From positions 992,001 through 1,056,000 of the forward strand of contig NZ_CP051680.1 in the NCBI RefSeq assembly GCF_012849095.1: a stretch of 64,000 bases of DNA, in the 5' to 3' direction. The stretch is from Cohnella herbarum. Its GTDB lineage: Bacteria > Bacillota > Bacilli > Paenibacillales > Paenibacillaceae. Each line of letters starts with the position of its first letter. The first letter of the stretch is position 1. The translations under genes were made by a program, and so were the position numbers. Positions 27,812-37,884 of this stretch are shown in pieces. The notes under the pieces were generated by a model. The model ran no database searches, had not been told where the DNA came from, and saw nothing but the letters and a program-made list of their open reading frames with translations.

Positions 27812-30538
27812 ATGAACAAAAAAATCTCGAAAAGCGTTACCGGTTTGTTAGCAGCATCGCTCGTAATCTCGGGGGTTTCCTGGACCGAATCTTCAGCCTC
27901 TGCCGCGTCGCCGTTCTCGGACGTTAAGCCGGGTTGGGCGGAGAAACATATTACGAAATTGGCTTTGCAAGGCATACTGAAGGGCGGCTCGGACGGAACG
28001 TTCAGTCCGACCAAACCGGTCACTCGCCAAGAAGCGGTTATTATAGCGCTTAGGTTCATGGGCGTAGAGCAAGAAGTCAACAAAACGGAGGCTCTCGTTT
28101 TCCCAACCGTACTCGTTATTAAAGAAGACTATAAGCCATACATAAAATTAGCGTTGAAGAAAAAAATTCTGCTTATCGGCGAAGAAACGGATTTGGCGGA
28201 GAAAGAAACGGGCAAAGAGTGGGGAAGCAGTCCGGCTACGCGGGAGTGGATGACGCGCTTGCTCGTAAGAGCGATCGGCAAGGATGCGGAAGCCGAGCTG
28301 GCGAAGGCGCAGAACACTTCTTTCGGCGATGACGCGAGTATCGGCGCCGGACTGAAAGGTTACGTTAACGTTGCGGTTTCCTCTGGACTCGTGTCGGGTA
28401 TCAATGGGAAGTTCGAACCCGCTCAACCCGTATCGCGCGAGATGGCATCCACGTTATTCAGCCGCGCCGAAGACAAAATATCCGCGCCGTATTCCGGTCA
28501 AGTCGTCGGTTCGCTAATGGCTGTTTCCGCGAATAAATTAACTCTGCGTCATCCGGACGGAATCGTGAAGGAGTACACGTTGTCTCCAACGGCTTCCATC
28601 TACGGTTACAAATCGGAGCAAACCGGCACGATTTCCGATCTCTTGTTGTATAGCAACGTGACTTTGATCAGCAAGAGCGACGGAACGGTCGGTTATGCGG
28701 AACAAACAAGCGAATCGGCAAACGTAAAAAATTACGAGGGTACGCTAACTCTTGTGACGGAAGCGGAAAACAAACTAACGGTATTAATCGGCAGCGATTA
28801 CAAGAAGTTCGATTATGACGGTCAAAACTTGCCTGCGTTTAAAGACATTAACGGACAAGCGTTGACCTTAGCTAATCTACCTCTTAACGTTCCGGTGAAG
28901 TTCAGCGTAGAGACGACGGCAACGGGCGCCGATGGCAAAATCATTTCCCTCACCGTGAATCAATCCGTAACGAACAAATCGGGAACCGGTACCGTTGCGG
29001 TATGGAATGCGAGCGACTTAACTTCTCTGCAGGTAAAGGATGCAGCAGGCGTCGTAGATACTTACCCCGTGTCAGCCACCGCGACGCTAAAATACAACAA
29101 CGCGAACTTGGCGCTAGATCAGCTTGTCGTCGGCGACGCGATCACTTACGAGGTCAAGAACGGATCGGTTACGAGCATCGTCGTAACGAAGAAGGTTCAG
29201 CCGCCGATTACGGGCGAATTAACTCTCGTGGACAAAGTCGGAAACACGATCCAGTATAGAGTCGATGGAAAACTGGGAGCGAAAGATATGGCCACGAACG
29301 TTGTGGTCAAGATTGAAGGATTAACGGACGTTTCGCTCGATGACTTGGTTAAAGGGGATAATGTTTCCCTTAAATTAAACGATAGCGATAAAGTATCGGA
29401 AATTACGGTTACTAATCGTTCGCTCAACTCAATGAACGGCGTTACGGTATCCAACTACCTAGCTGCGGATAACGTGCTCATCGTTACGGATCCCGCTAAG
29501 AAGAACGAGCCGATCCCGTTAGTTATTAACGATTCGACGCGTTTTGATCTGAACGGTAAGAAAATTACAAGAAAAGAAGCCGAACAATATATTACAAAAG
29601 GTAAAAAAATCAACGTCAGATTTAATTCTTCCAGCGCGGCTACAATTTCGATCGTATCGCAATATTCCGGAACTGTCTTGGAACATAACGTGACGGCTAA
29701 AACGATAAAGCTTGATCTAGGTTCTAACAGTATCGTTACGTTGCCTTATCCTACTTATGGCATGTTCGTGGAGATCTATGGCCAAAACAGTACTTCTTAT
29801 CTCGATATTAAGGTAGGAGATAAAATTACCGCGGTCATGGATTATGTAACCCAGGAGCAAGTCATTCAAGTCCAGTTAGAGAAAACCGTTCAGTTCGATT
29901 ACACGCCGGCTGATCTTGCGAACAATAAACTGCGCGTTAAGCGGACGGATACCGGCGCGACCGATGAGTGGTATGTAAGCGGCGCGACGCCGATTATCCT
30001 CCAGGACGAGAACGGTGCAGCGACTAGCCTGAATGCCTTGAACCAATCGAATGTCGCCATGATTAACGTGACTTTCAAAGGTAAAACTCCGATTAAGGCA
30101 AAAGCGGTGTCCGCAACGTTCGGCAAGGTGGCGTCCGTAAACGCCGGCGCTTCTTCGATCGACCTCGTGTTGTCATCGGGATCGACGATTACCAAATCGT
30201 TCGCAACCGCACCTATCGTGACGAAGGATAATGTCACGCTAGGCTCGTTATCATCGATTAAAGCCGACGATCGCGTGGAGATTCGGGTTGACGAGAACGA
30301 CCGGACGATCATTCAGATCATTCCGGCCGCAACCAAAACGGTCTACCACACGGATACGCTGTTAAATAAATTAACGGTGTATAAGGTGAATTTGAACGAG
30401 TCTAATAACGTATATACGCTGACTCCGCAAACGTACATTCATCAAGGAACCCGGACAATGAGCTTGTCGGAACTGAAAAAAGAAGATTCGATAGTGGTTT
30501 ACATCTTGCGCGGCAAAGTGCTCGAGATCGTAAAATAG
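27812..30538 (+). CDS. S-layer-homology-domain surface protein
   Basis: The 908-residue protein has a signal peptide (MNKKISKSVTGLLAASLVISGVSW, cleavage near AASPFSD). Three SLH-like units follow within about 35-225 (SPFSDVKPGWAEKHITKLALQGILKGGSDGTFSPTKPVTRQEA; a diverged second; a third ending SREMASTLFSRA). SLH domains anchor proteins to pyruvylated wall polymer. The rest is a chain of beta-rich modules of about 70-100 residues, with repeated LTLxxxxG and threonine- and valine-rich strands. Its role beyond surface anchoring is unknown. GAGAGGGGA lies 11 bases before the ATG at 27812; an in-frame TTG at 27806 is possible. Confidence 0.88.
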   Translation: MNKKISKSVTGLLAASLVISGVSWTESSASAASPFSDVKPGWAEKHITKLALQGILKGGSDGTFSPTKPVTRQEAVIIALRFMGVEQEVNKTEALVFPTVLVIKEDYKPYIKLALKKKILLIGEETDLAEKETGKEWGSSPATREWMTRLLVRAIGKDAEAELAKAQNTSFGDDASIGAGLKGYVNVAVSSGLVSGINGKFEPAQPVSREMASTLFSRAEDKISAPYSGQVVGSLMAVSANKLTLRHPDGIVKEYTLSPTASIYGYKSEQTGTISDLLLYSNVTLISKSDGTVGYAEQTSESANVKNYEGTLTLVTEAENKLTVLIGSDYKKFDYDGQNLPAFKDINGQALTLANLPLNVPVKFSVETTATGADGKIISLTVNQSVTNKSGTGTVAVWNASDLTSLQVKDAAGVVDTYPVSATATLKYNNANLALDQLVVGDAITYEVKNGSVTSIVVTKKVQPPITGELTLVDKVGNTIQYRVDGKLGAKDMATNVVVKIEGLTDVSLDDLVKGDNVSLKLNDSDKVSEITVTNRSLNSMNGVTVSNYLAADNVLIVTDPAKKNEPIPLVINDSTRFDLNGKKITRKEAEQYITKGKKINVRFNSSSAATISIVSQYSGTVLEHNVTAKTIKLDLGSNSIVTLPYPTYGMFVEIYGQNSTSYLDIKVGDKITAVMDYVTQEQVIQVQLEKTVQFDYTPADLANNKLRVKRTDTGATDEWYVSGATPIILQDENGAATSLNALNQSNVAMINVTFKGKTPIKAKAVSATFGKVASVNAGASSIDLVLSSGSTITKSFATAPIVTKDNVTLGSLSSIKADDRVEIRVDENDRTIIQIIPAATKTVYHTDTLLNKLTVYKVNLNESNNVYTLTPQTYIHQGTRTMSLSELKKEDSIVVYILRGKVLEIVK

Positions 30539-30553
30539 GTTCAAAACCTTCAT

Positions 30554-30600
30554 AACAAACAGCACCCTGGCCGTTACGACCGGGGTGTTGTTTGTTTGTT
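30554..30600 (+). terminator. Terminator after the SLH-protein gene
   Basis: ACAAACAGCACCC (30555-30567) pairs with GGGTGTTGTTTGT (30583-30595), with one G-T wobble, then TTGTT. It may also serve the convergent SGNH hydrolase gene. Confidence 0.85.
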
Positions 30601-30609
30601 CGGGTTCGC

Positions 30610-31236
30610 TTAGCCCAGCGGCTTGTAGCCTTGCTTATGAAGAGCTTCCGCGATAACGCGATAGCCTCGGCTGTTCGGGTGGAAACGATCCAACCAGAGT
30701 AGCTCGCTTTCGTTCCCTTGGAACGCGGCGAATACTTTCGCGACCTTCAGATTCCAGTTTTCGAAGCTCTCGAGTCGGCTATTGAACCGAGTAATCCAGT
30801 AATCCGATTCGGGGAAAGAGGGCGAGGGGTTATAGAGATCCACCATTCGGATCAAATAGGGTTTGCTGCCGGATTTTAATTGTCGAATAACGGATAGAAC
30901 GCTGGAGATGTTCTGAATGCTTGTCGCTAGCGCCTGTTTGAAAACATCCGGGTCCCTTTGATAGGAAAACGCTTTTGCCGCGTCAAGCAGATCATTCCCC
31001 CCAGCCGTGATCGTTATGATATCGGCAACGCGTAAGATTGATCTGACCGAATGGTCGTAATTGACCATGGATAGAATGCGGGCCGACCTAGCCCCCGATA
31101 CGCCCATTTTCTCGTAAACGACCTGGCTGTGTAAGGTGTCTTGTATGAAACGGCTATATTTCGGTACGAATCCTCCGCCAAACAGATCCCCAATGCCCGA
31201 GGTCAGGGAATCGCCGATCGCGGCATAATGGATCAA
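30610..31236 (-). CDS. SGNH/GDSL-type esterase
   Basis: The 208-residue protein has SGNH block I (AIGDSLTSG near residue 6-14), the Gly block around SGARSARI, block III TAGGNDLLDA and block V DRFHPNSRGY with the catalytic Asp and His. These proteins are lipases, thioesterases or deacetylases; the substrate cannot be read. TTG at 31236 is chosen because AGGGGAG lies 8 bases upstream; an ATG at 31266 would add ten residues but lacks a site. With either start there is no signal peptide. Confidence 0.85.
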   Translation of the reverse strand: MIHYAAIGDSLTSGIGDLFGGGFVPKYSRFIQDTLHSQVVYEKMGVSGARSARILSMVNYDHSVRSILRVADIITITAGGNDLLDAAKAFSYQRDPDVFKQALATSIQNISSVLSVIRQLKSGSKPYLIRMVDLYNPSPSFPESDYWITRFNSRLESFENWNLKVAKVFAAFQGNESELLWLDRFHPNSRGYRVIAEALHKQGYKPLG

Positions 31237-31370
31237 GGATATTTCTCCCCTTTCCGAGAACATCATGAATGGCTTGCCATGCCGTCATCCTAAGCTATTG
31301 CCAGCATATGATTTTATCCCGTTCCCGGTGCTATAGAACCACGATTTGACCCGCTCCTGACAAACCAATA

Positions 31371-31399
31371 TTGCCGCATAACGAAACTTCCGGTAAACT
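31371..31399 (+). promoter_or_regulatory. Candidate promoter of nth-dynamin operon
   Basis: TTGCCG (31371-31376) and TAAACT (31394-31399) are 17 bp apart, 34 bp before the nth start, in the divergent region with the SGNH gene. Confidence 0.45.
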
Positions 31400-31432
31400 T
31401 GTTATGAATTTCTCATTCCTGAAGGAGCGCCT

Positions 31433-32101
31433 ATGAACGCCGTAACGATACGACAAGTTCTGAATACGATAGCCGGGATGTTTCCGGACGCCCATTGCGA
31501 GCTTAACCATCGCAATCCGTTCGAGCTGACCATCGCCGTCTTGTTGTCCGCGCAATGCACGGATGAAACCGTCAATAAAGTGACGGCTACATTATTCGAT
31601 AAATACCGAACTCCGCAAGACTATTTGAACGTTCCGTTGGAAGAACTCGAGAACGATATTCGCAGAATCGGATTGTTCCGTAATAAAGCGGCCAACATCC
31701 AGAAGCTGTGCCGATTAGTTATCGATAAATTCGACGGTGAAATCCCTCGTAAGCATGAACAGTTAACGGAGCTGCCAGGGGTCGGGAGGAAGACGGCCAA
31801 CGTCGTCATGTCCAATGCGTTCGATGTTCCGGCTATTGCCGTCGACACGCACGTTGAGCGCGTCTCCAAGAGACTAGGCATCGCGAAAGCTGACGATTCC
31901 GTGCTCGAGGTGGAGAAGAAGCTGATGCGCAAAGTTCCACGCGAGGAGTGGACGATCACGCATCATCGGTTGATTTTCTTCGGAAGGTATCATTGCAAGG
32001 CCCAAAATCCCAAATGCGAAGTTTGTCCGCTCCTAGAGCATTGCAAGGAAGGCAAATCCCGCATGAAAGCGGCATTGAAGAAAAGGAGCGTAACCTCGTG
32101 A
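31433..32101 (+). CDS. nth: Endonuclease III
   Basis: The 222-residue DNA glycosylase/AP lyase removes oxidised pyrimidines. The helix-hairpin-helix LPGVGRKTANVVMSNAF (about 115-131) contains the catalytic Lys, followed by VDTHVERVSKRLGI with the catalytic Asp. Four Cys for a 4Fe-4S cluster lie in CKAQNPKCEVCPLLEHC (near 187-203). GAAGGAG precedes the ATG. In Bacillus, nth follows dnaD; here it heads a separate operon and its TGA overlaps the GTG of the dynamin gene. Confidence 0.96.
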   Translation: MNAVTIRQVLNTIAGMFPDAHCELNHRNPFELTIAVLLSAQCTDETVNKVTATLFDKYRTPQDYLNVPLEELENDIRRIGLFRNKAANIQKLCRLVIDKFDGEIPRKHEQLTELPGVGRKTANVVMSNAFDVPAIAVDTHVERVSKRLGIAKADDSVLEVEKKLMRKVPREEWTITHHRLIFFGRYHCKAQNPKCEVCPLLEHCKEGKSRMKAALKKRSVTS

Positions 32102-35100
32102 GTCAGAATGGCATAAGTGCTCCATCCCAAACATTAGATCATCGGCAATCATCCGATATTATCCGGTTTCGCGAAGCGTTGGAACAGATGTCCGCAAGAG
32201 CGGCAGCCCACGATGCTCCGGTCCAAGCGGAGAAATTCAGCGAGTTGTCGGAGAAACTCGGCTTCGGTCGGCTTACGGTCGCGTTCTGCGGACATTTCTC
32301 CGCGGGCAAATCAACTTTGGTCAATACGTTATGCGGAGCTACGTTGCTCCCGGCCTCGCCGATTCCGACGAGCGCGAACGTCGTAACGGTCGTGAACGGC
32401 GCCCCGTTCGCGGAAACCGAATTCCGCGATACGAACGGAAAGGTGTTCCCGCCGCGTAAGATCAGCGTCGAACAGCTTCATGACTTCGCGGTTGACGGGG
32501 AGGGCGTGACTTCGATCCGCGTTTCCTATCCGATTCCTCTGCTCGGAGACAACATGGCGATCGTGGACACGCCGGGTGTCGACTCGACGGACGGCGCCCA
32601 TCGGGCGGCGACGGAATCCGCGCTTCATCTCGCGGACGTCGTTTTCTACGTGACCGATTATAATCACGTCCAATCGGAAGTCAACTTCCGTTTCCTTAGG
32701 AGCATGGCAAGATGGGGGAAACCGACCTATTTGATCGTTAACCAGATCGATAAGCACCGGGAAGACCAGATTTCTTTCGCGGAATTCCGGGAAAGCCTTG
32801 GCCAAGCATTGAGCAATTGGGATATTGCGCCGGCGGCTACCTTGTTCTTATCTTTGCGCGAACCTGAACATCCTTTATCCCAATGGGAGCAACTGCTCCA
32901 GCTTATCCGTGATCTCCAGCCGCTGGCTAACGGTTTAATGCTGCGAAGCGCCGACCGATCGGCGCGCCATCTGGCTGAGCAATACCGGGACGCCTTGCAT
33001 CAGAAAAACGAGACTCGCAGAGAAGCGTTGCTCGGCGAGCTTGGAGACAATGGCGAAGCCGAACAGAGATTAACGTTAAGGAACGAACTTGAGCATACCC
33101 GGGCGGAGATCACGTCGTCGGGAGATCGGCGTAAGGCGCGGGTAAGGACGGACTTGGAACGCTTGCTGAACAATGCGAACCTGACCCCGGCGGAAACACG
33201 CGAGAAAGCGCTGGAAGTGTTGGTTGCCATGCAGCCTGGTTTTAAGGCGGGCTGGTTGGCCAGCGCTTCGAAGACGGAAGCGGAGAAGGCTGCTCGCTTA
33301 GAACGGCTCTCGGATGATTTCAACCGTCAGGTATCGGCGAACGTCACCGGTCATCTGAAGGAGATTTTGCGCAAGGAAGCCGAACAATCGGGTCTAACGG
33401 GCGAAGAGCTTGAGTCGTCTTTGTCAGCCCGATTCAAGCCGATTACGGGAGAATGGCTTCAGCAGTTGGTAAAAACAGGCGCGGGATCGGATGGTCAAGC
33501 GACTTTGCACTACTCGGCCGAGATCAGCTCCGAGTTGAAAGCCGTATACCGCAAAGCCGCGTTCCATTGGATCGACGAACTTGAGCTAAGAGATCAGCCC
33601 GAACGAAACGTTCGATTAGAGGCGATCGAGCAACGGCTTGCCGCAGTCGCCCAGAAGGACGCAACGGCAAACGAGCTGTCGCGACTGGAAGAAGATGAAC
33701 GCTCGGAAGAGCGAAATTTGCTCGGCCTGCTGCCGTCCCCTTCGGATAACGCGGAATTGACGCTACCTTCCCCCGCTCCGGTTTCAATGGATCGTCTCGA
33801 CAGCTTCGCGCTCGCGAGCGATCATGCCTATGATTCGGACGATCTATCTATAGAATACACCGAAGAGGGAGTTTCCGGCGGCAAGGAGACGGGTCCGATC
33901 GAGAGCTCGGAGCCGTCCGGTCGACTCGGGGCTCCGAGAGGCGCCGCGGAGAGGTTAGAGCGATCTGCAGCTCTGCTAGCCCAAGTGCCGGCGCTGCGGG
34001 GCGTCGCGGAAGGCTTACAGGTCAAAGCGGAGAGATTCAAAAATCGAAGCTTCACGATCGCGTTGTTCGGCGCTTTCAGCGCGGGCAAATCTTCCTTCGC
34101 TAACGCGTTGGTCGGCAAAGCCGCGTTGCCCGTATCCCCGAATCCGACAACGGCTACGATAAACCGGATACTTGCGCCAACCGGCGAGCATGCGGACGGT
34201 ACCGCGCTCGTTACGATGAAGACGTCGGAAAGCTTCTTGAGCGATATTCAGCATTCCTTGGGACGTATCGGCGTCAGCAAGCAGAAGTTGGCCGAAGCCG
34301 GGTCGGATATTGCGAAGCTGCTTACGTTGAAGGACCCGATAACAGCCAGCGAGCTGCATCCCCGCGGAAGGCCTCATCTCGCTTTCCTGACGGCAGCGGC
34401 CAAAGGCTGGAGCCGGTTCGGGCAATTGTTAGGGCAGAAGCTTACGGTACAAGAGGAAGAGTATCGGCGGTTCGCGGCGGAAGAGGAAGCTTCTTGTTTC
34501 GTTGCCGAGATCGACTTGTTCGTCGACTCTCCGTTGACGCGCAGCGGTGCCGTGCTCGTGGATACGCCAGGAGCGGATTCGATTAATGCCCGGCATACGG
34601 GAGTTGCCTTTCAATATATCAAGAACGCGGACGCGGTTCTGTTCGTAACGTACTACAACCACGCCTTCACGGAAGCCGACAGGGAATTCCTGAATCAGCT
34701 CGGAAACGTGAAGGACGTGTTCGAGCTCGATAAAATGTTTTTCATTATTAACGCGGCCGACTTAGCTTCCTCCGAAGTCGAATTGGAAGCGGTACGCGAG
34801 CATGTGGCCACCCAGCTTCTCAAGCACGGCATTCGCAAGCCGAGGTTATTTTCGGTTTCCAGCATGAACGGCTTGCATGCCAAACGTTCGAGGAGCGCGC
34901 AAATGCTGCAATCTTCGGGAATTGCCGCGTTCGAGAGCGCATTCCGTTCCTTCTCCGAAGAGGAGCTCGGCGGCTTGGCGCTCGCTTCGGCTAATAAGGA
35001 GCTGGACCGCGTCGATAAGTTGCTGGAAAGCTGGCTGCAGTCGGCTAACGAAGACGCCGCGACAAGGGAATCGAAAGCGGAGCGTCTGCGCGAGCAAGCG

Positions 35101-35823
35101 CGGAGATGGCAGAGCGAAGGAGCGGATAACGTTCCGGAAGCGACCGTTCAGCCATTGCATCAAGAAATCGGCGAACAGCTGTATCACTTGCGTCAGCGGC
35201 TCAAATTCAGGTTCAAGGAGCATTTCCAGTCGGCATTCCATCCTTCCGTGCTCCAAGACGATGGACGGGATTTGAAAAAATTGCTCCTGGCTTGCGGCGA
35301 GGATCTTAAACGTTCGCTCGGCGAAGATTTGCTTCAGGAGCTTCGGGCGGCCGGCTTGCGCCTGGAAGGAACGATTCATTCGATGACGGAGAAGGCGCTG
35401 GGCGCGTTGTCCGGAGTTGCCGACATGGAGAGGGAGGGCTTTTCTCCGGAAGCGTCAGAACGTCCGGTATTGGATCTGCCGATGCCGGAATTGTTCGCAA
35501 ACGGTCCGACTTTCGAGACGAAGCAGCTGTGGGGCGCCTTCCGCTCTCCGAAGCACTTCTTCGAGAAGGAAGGGGCGGCATCGCTTAGGGAGGAGCTTAA
35601 CGAACTCTTGTTTAGAACGATCGACGCCGAGATAGGAGCGTTACAGCCGAAATGGAACGATAACGCGGAGTCTACGCTATTCCTTGCGGTGAAAACCTCG
35701 TCGCAACAATGGTCGGATCAGCTCGCCGCGTTTGCTTTAAGCATGAGCCAAACGCTTCGCGAGCCGGGCGAAGAGCGTATATTAGCGGATTTACAAGAGC
35801 AGTGGCGGAAAATCAGGCAATAA
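32098..35823 (+). CDS. dynA: Bacterial double dynamin (DynA-like membrane GTPase)
   Basis: The 1241-residue protein contains two complete dynamin-type GTPase units in tandem, as in Bacillus DynA, which fuses membranes and helps membranes withstand phage and antibiotic stress. Unit 1: G1 GHFSAGKST (about 65), G3 DTPGVDS (about 157), G4 NQID (about 215). Unit 2: GAFSAGKSS (about 658), DTPGADS (about 822), NAAD (about 885). Long helical stalk regions follow each GTPase. GTG at 32098 is chosen because AAAGGAG lies 9 bases before it. The GTG overlaps the nth stop (GTGA), so translation is coupled to a DNA-repair gene, an arrangement I do not know from Bacillus subtilis. Confidence 0.9.
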   Translation: MSQNGISAPSQTLDHRQSSDIIRFREALEQMSARAAAHDAPVQAEKFSELSEKLGFGRLTVAFCGHFSAGKSTLVNTLCGATLLPASPIPTSANVVTVVNGAPFAETEFRDTNGKVFPPRKISVEQLHDFAVDGEGVTSIRVSYPIPLLGDNMAIVDTPGVDSTDGAHRAATESALHLADVVFYVTDYNHVQSEVNFRFLRSMARWGKPTYLIVNQIDKHREDQISFAEFRESLGQALSNWDIAPAATLFLSLREPEHPLSQWEQLLQLIRDLQPLANGLMLRSADRSARHLAEQYRDALHQKNETRREALLGELGDNGEAEQRLTLRNELEHTRAEITSSGDRRKARVRTDLERLLNNANLTPAETREKALEVLVAMQPGFKAGWLASASKTEAEKAARLERLSDDFNRQVSANVTGHLKEILRKEAEQSGLTGEELESSLSARFKPITGEWLQQLVKTGAGSDGQATLHYSAEISSELKAVYRKAAFHWIDELELRDQPERNVRLEAIEQRLAAVAQKDATANELSRLEEDERSEERNLLGLLPSPSDNAELTLPSPAPVSMDRLDSFALASDHAYDSDDLSIEYTEEGVSGGKETGPIESSEPSGRLGAPRGAAERLERSAALLAQVPALRGVAEGLQVKAERFKNRSFTIALFGAFSAGKSSFANALVGKAALPVSPNPTTATINRILAPTGEHADGTALVTMKTSESFLSDIQHSLGRIGVSKQKLAEAGSDIAKLLTLKDPITASELHPRGRPHLAFLTAAAKGWSRFGQLLGQKLTVQEEEYRRFAAEEEASCFVAEIDLFVDSPLTRSGAVLVDTPGADSINARHTGVAFQYIKNADAVLFVTYYNHAFTEADREFLNQLGNVKDVFELDKMFFIINAADLASSEVELEAVREHVATQLLKHGIRKPRLFSVSSMNGLHAKRSRSAQMLQSSGIAAFESAFRSFSEEELGGLALASANKELDRVDKLLESWLQSANEDAATRESKAERLREQARRWQSEGADNVPEATVQPLHQEIGEQLYHLRQRLKFRFKEHFQSAFHPSVLQDDGRDLKKLLLACGEDLKRSLGEDLLQELRAAGLRLEGTIHSMTEKALGALSGVADMEREGFSPEASERPVLDLPMPELFANGPTFETKQLWGAFRSPKHFFEKEGAASLREELNELLFRTIDAEIGALQPKWNDNAESTLFLAVKTSSQQWSDQLAAFALSMSQTLREPGEERILADLQEQWRKIRQ

Positions 35824-35830
35824 TAATCAA

Positions 35831-35874
35831 AAAAGGCCATCTCCTATCGTCTTCCGGATAGGAGATGGCCTTTT
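35831..35874. terminator. Strong terminator after dynA
   Basis: A perfect 18-bp stem pairs 35831-35848 (AAAAGGCCATCTCCTATC) with 35857-35874 around an 8-base loop, with A- and T-runs on both sides. Confidence 0.95.
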
Positions 35875-36021
35875 CTGAATTTGCCTTAGTTTTCCTCTGT
35901 TACGCGTATCAACCAGGGGATATTCGGTACGAAAAGCGACGATTTCGGAGATATTCGGTGCATGTGTAGCCTTCAACGCACTAGCTTCCGGCGGAGTGTC
36001 GAATAGAGCCTTTTAACGAGT

Positions 36022-36050
36022 TTGCCGCGTAGTTGCTATTGAGCTAAACT
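36022..36050 (+). promoter_or_regulatory. Candidate promoter of the ABC exporter operon
   Basis: TTGCCG (36022-36027) and TAAACT (36045-36050) are 17 bp apart and 32 bp before the first exporter gene. The hexamers are the same as in the proposed nth promoter. Confidence 0.45.
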
Positions 36051-36081
36051 GCCGTAGAAAGCAGTGAGGGGAGGACCATTT

Positions 36082-37884
36082 TTGGATATTTTTCGGGCAT
36101 TGAAATCGTATTACTGGCAAGATAAAGGCTTTCTATGGGGGTCCGTCGTCGGACTGGCGATTGCAACTGCACTCGGATTGGTATACCCTCTGCTGCTCAA
36201 GCAGCTCATCGACGACATGATCATTCCCGGTGAATACGGAGGCGTTCTGGCGCTGTCGTTAACGGCAGTAGGCATCATTTTCTTGAAAGCGGGTTTCCAG
36301 TACGTTCACGGCTTTAGCGGCGGGCGACTTGGTAACCGGCTAGCGTACCGCTTGCGCAACGGGTGTTACGAGAAGCTTCAGCAATTATCTTTTTCTTATT
36401 ATGACACGGCTAGAACGGGGGATCTGATGTCGCGTCTGACGGCCGATATCGAGGGGATTCGCAACTTTATCGGTTTCGGGTTCGCTCAACTGCTGAATAC
36501 GGGATTTCTGCTCGTCTTCGGCTTCGGAATGATGTTCTACATCGATTGGAAACTAACGTTGATGACTTTCGCGGTCATTCCCGTACTCGGATACGTAGCC
36601 ATTCGGTTCGAACAGAACATCCATCCGGTGTTTCGTTCCATCCGTTCCGCGGTCGGACGGCTAACGGTTCGCGTTCAAGAGAATATTACCGGGGTTAGAA
36701 CCGTCAAATCGTTCGCGCGAGAGCCGTTCGAAATCAACAAATTCGTTAAGGAAAACGTGGATTACCGCGATAACCACCTTCATTTGGCAGGTGTCTGGGC
36801 GAAGTATTTTCCGATGATCGAGTTTATCGCTAACCTAAGCGTCGCTGCATTGCTGCTCGTGGGCGGTTGGAGAGTCATTGACGGGTCGTTGACTCTAGGC
36901 GACTTGGTCGCGCTTACAGGTATGCTAGGCCTTATCGTAGCTCCTCTATGGACGTTGGGGTTCCAGATTAACAACTACACGCAATCCAAAGCTTCCGGGG
37001 AACGTTTACTGGAGCTGTTGAATCAACCGATCGCGGTGAAAAATACGAAAAACAGTCTCGAATTGGACGCGGATGCCGTTAAGGGACATATCCGATTCGA
37101 TGACGTCAGCTTCCGCTATACGAACAGGGACGATGCGCCTTCCGCGTTGCTCGGATTTAATCTCGATGCTCCTGCGGGTTCCGTCATCGGTTTGCTGGGT
37201 GGCACGGGTTCTGGGAAAACGACGGCGGTAGGGTTGTTGCTCAGGGCTTACGACGTAGGAGAAGGATCAGTAACATTGGATGGCGTCGACATTCGCCACA
37301 TTGAACTCGCCAGTTTACGTAGCCAAACGGCGATCGTCTTTCAGGAGTCGTTCCTGTTCTCCACGACGATCAAAGAAAACATTTGCTACGGCTTCCCCGA
37401 AGCGAGTCAGGAAGACATCGAAGAAGCCGCGCGGTTAGCGCAAGCGGACGGATTCATCCGCGAGCTTCCGCTAGGCTATGAAACCGTCGTCGGCGAGCGC
37501 GGCATGGGGTTATCGGGAGGGCAGAAGCAGCGGATCGCGATCGCCCGGGCATTGTTAAGTAAACCGAAGATTCTAATTCTGGATGACGCGACTAGCGCTT
37601 TAGACATGGAAACGGAGCATGAAATTCAGACGGCGATCCGTTCGGTTATGGCGGGTCGCACGGTGTTCATGATCGCGCACCGGATCTCTTCGTTACGCCG
37701 AGCAGACGAAATTATCGTACTGGATCGCGGCCATACGATCCAACGGGGAACGCACGACAAGCTCGTGCGACAGCCGGGACTGTATCGCGAGACGTACCGG
37801 ATTCAATATGCCGATCGTCCGGAAGAGCTGGATAATCCGTCCCTAGTCTCTGAAAGTTCTGCGGAAAGGCGCGTGACGGGATGA
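36082..37884 (+). CDS. Heterodimeric ABC exporter, subunit with degenerate Walker B
   Basis: The 600-residue half-transporter has six transmembrane helices (about 1-310) and a nucleotide-binding domain. Walker A is GGTGSGKTT (near 372) and the ABC signature LSGGQKQR is canonical. Walker B ends LILDDATSALD, so the catalytic Glu is replaced by Asp. This matches the degenerate-site subunit of heterodimeric exporters such as TM287 or BmrC/YheI. TTG at 36082 follows GGGGAGG by 8 bases. The stop overlaps the next ATG. Drug or lipid export is typical; substrate unknown. Confidence 0.9.
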   Translation: MDIFRALKSYYWQDKGFLWGSVVGLAIATALGLVYPLLLKQLIDDMIIPGEYGGVLALSLTAVGIIFLKAGFQYVHGFSGGRLGNRLAYRLRNGCYEKLQQLSFSYYDTARTGDLMSRLTADIEGIRNFIGFGFAQLLNTGFLLVFGFGMMFYIDWKLTLMTFAVIPVLGYVAIRFEQNIHPVFRSIRSAVGRLTVRVQENITGVRTVKSFAREPFEINKFVKENVDYRDNHLHLAGVWAKYFPMIEFIANLSVAALLLVGGWRVIDGSLTLGDLVALTGMLGLIVAPLWTLGFQINNYTQSKASGERLLELLNQPIAVKNTKNSLELDADAVKGHIRFDDVSFRYTNRDDAPSALLGFNLDAPAGSVIGLLGGTGSGKTTAVGLLLRAYDVGEGSVTLDGVDIRHIELASLRSQTAIVFQESFLFSTTIKENICYGFPEASQEDIEEAARLAQADGFIRELPLGYETVVGERGMGLSGGQKQRIAIARALLSKPKILILDDATSALDMETEHEIQTAIRSVMAGRTVFMIAHRISSLRRADEIIVLDRGHTIQRGTHDKLVRQPGLYRETYRIQYADRPEELDNPSLVSESSAERRVTG

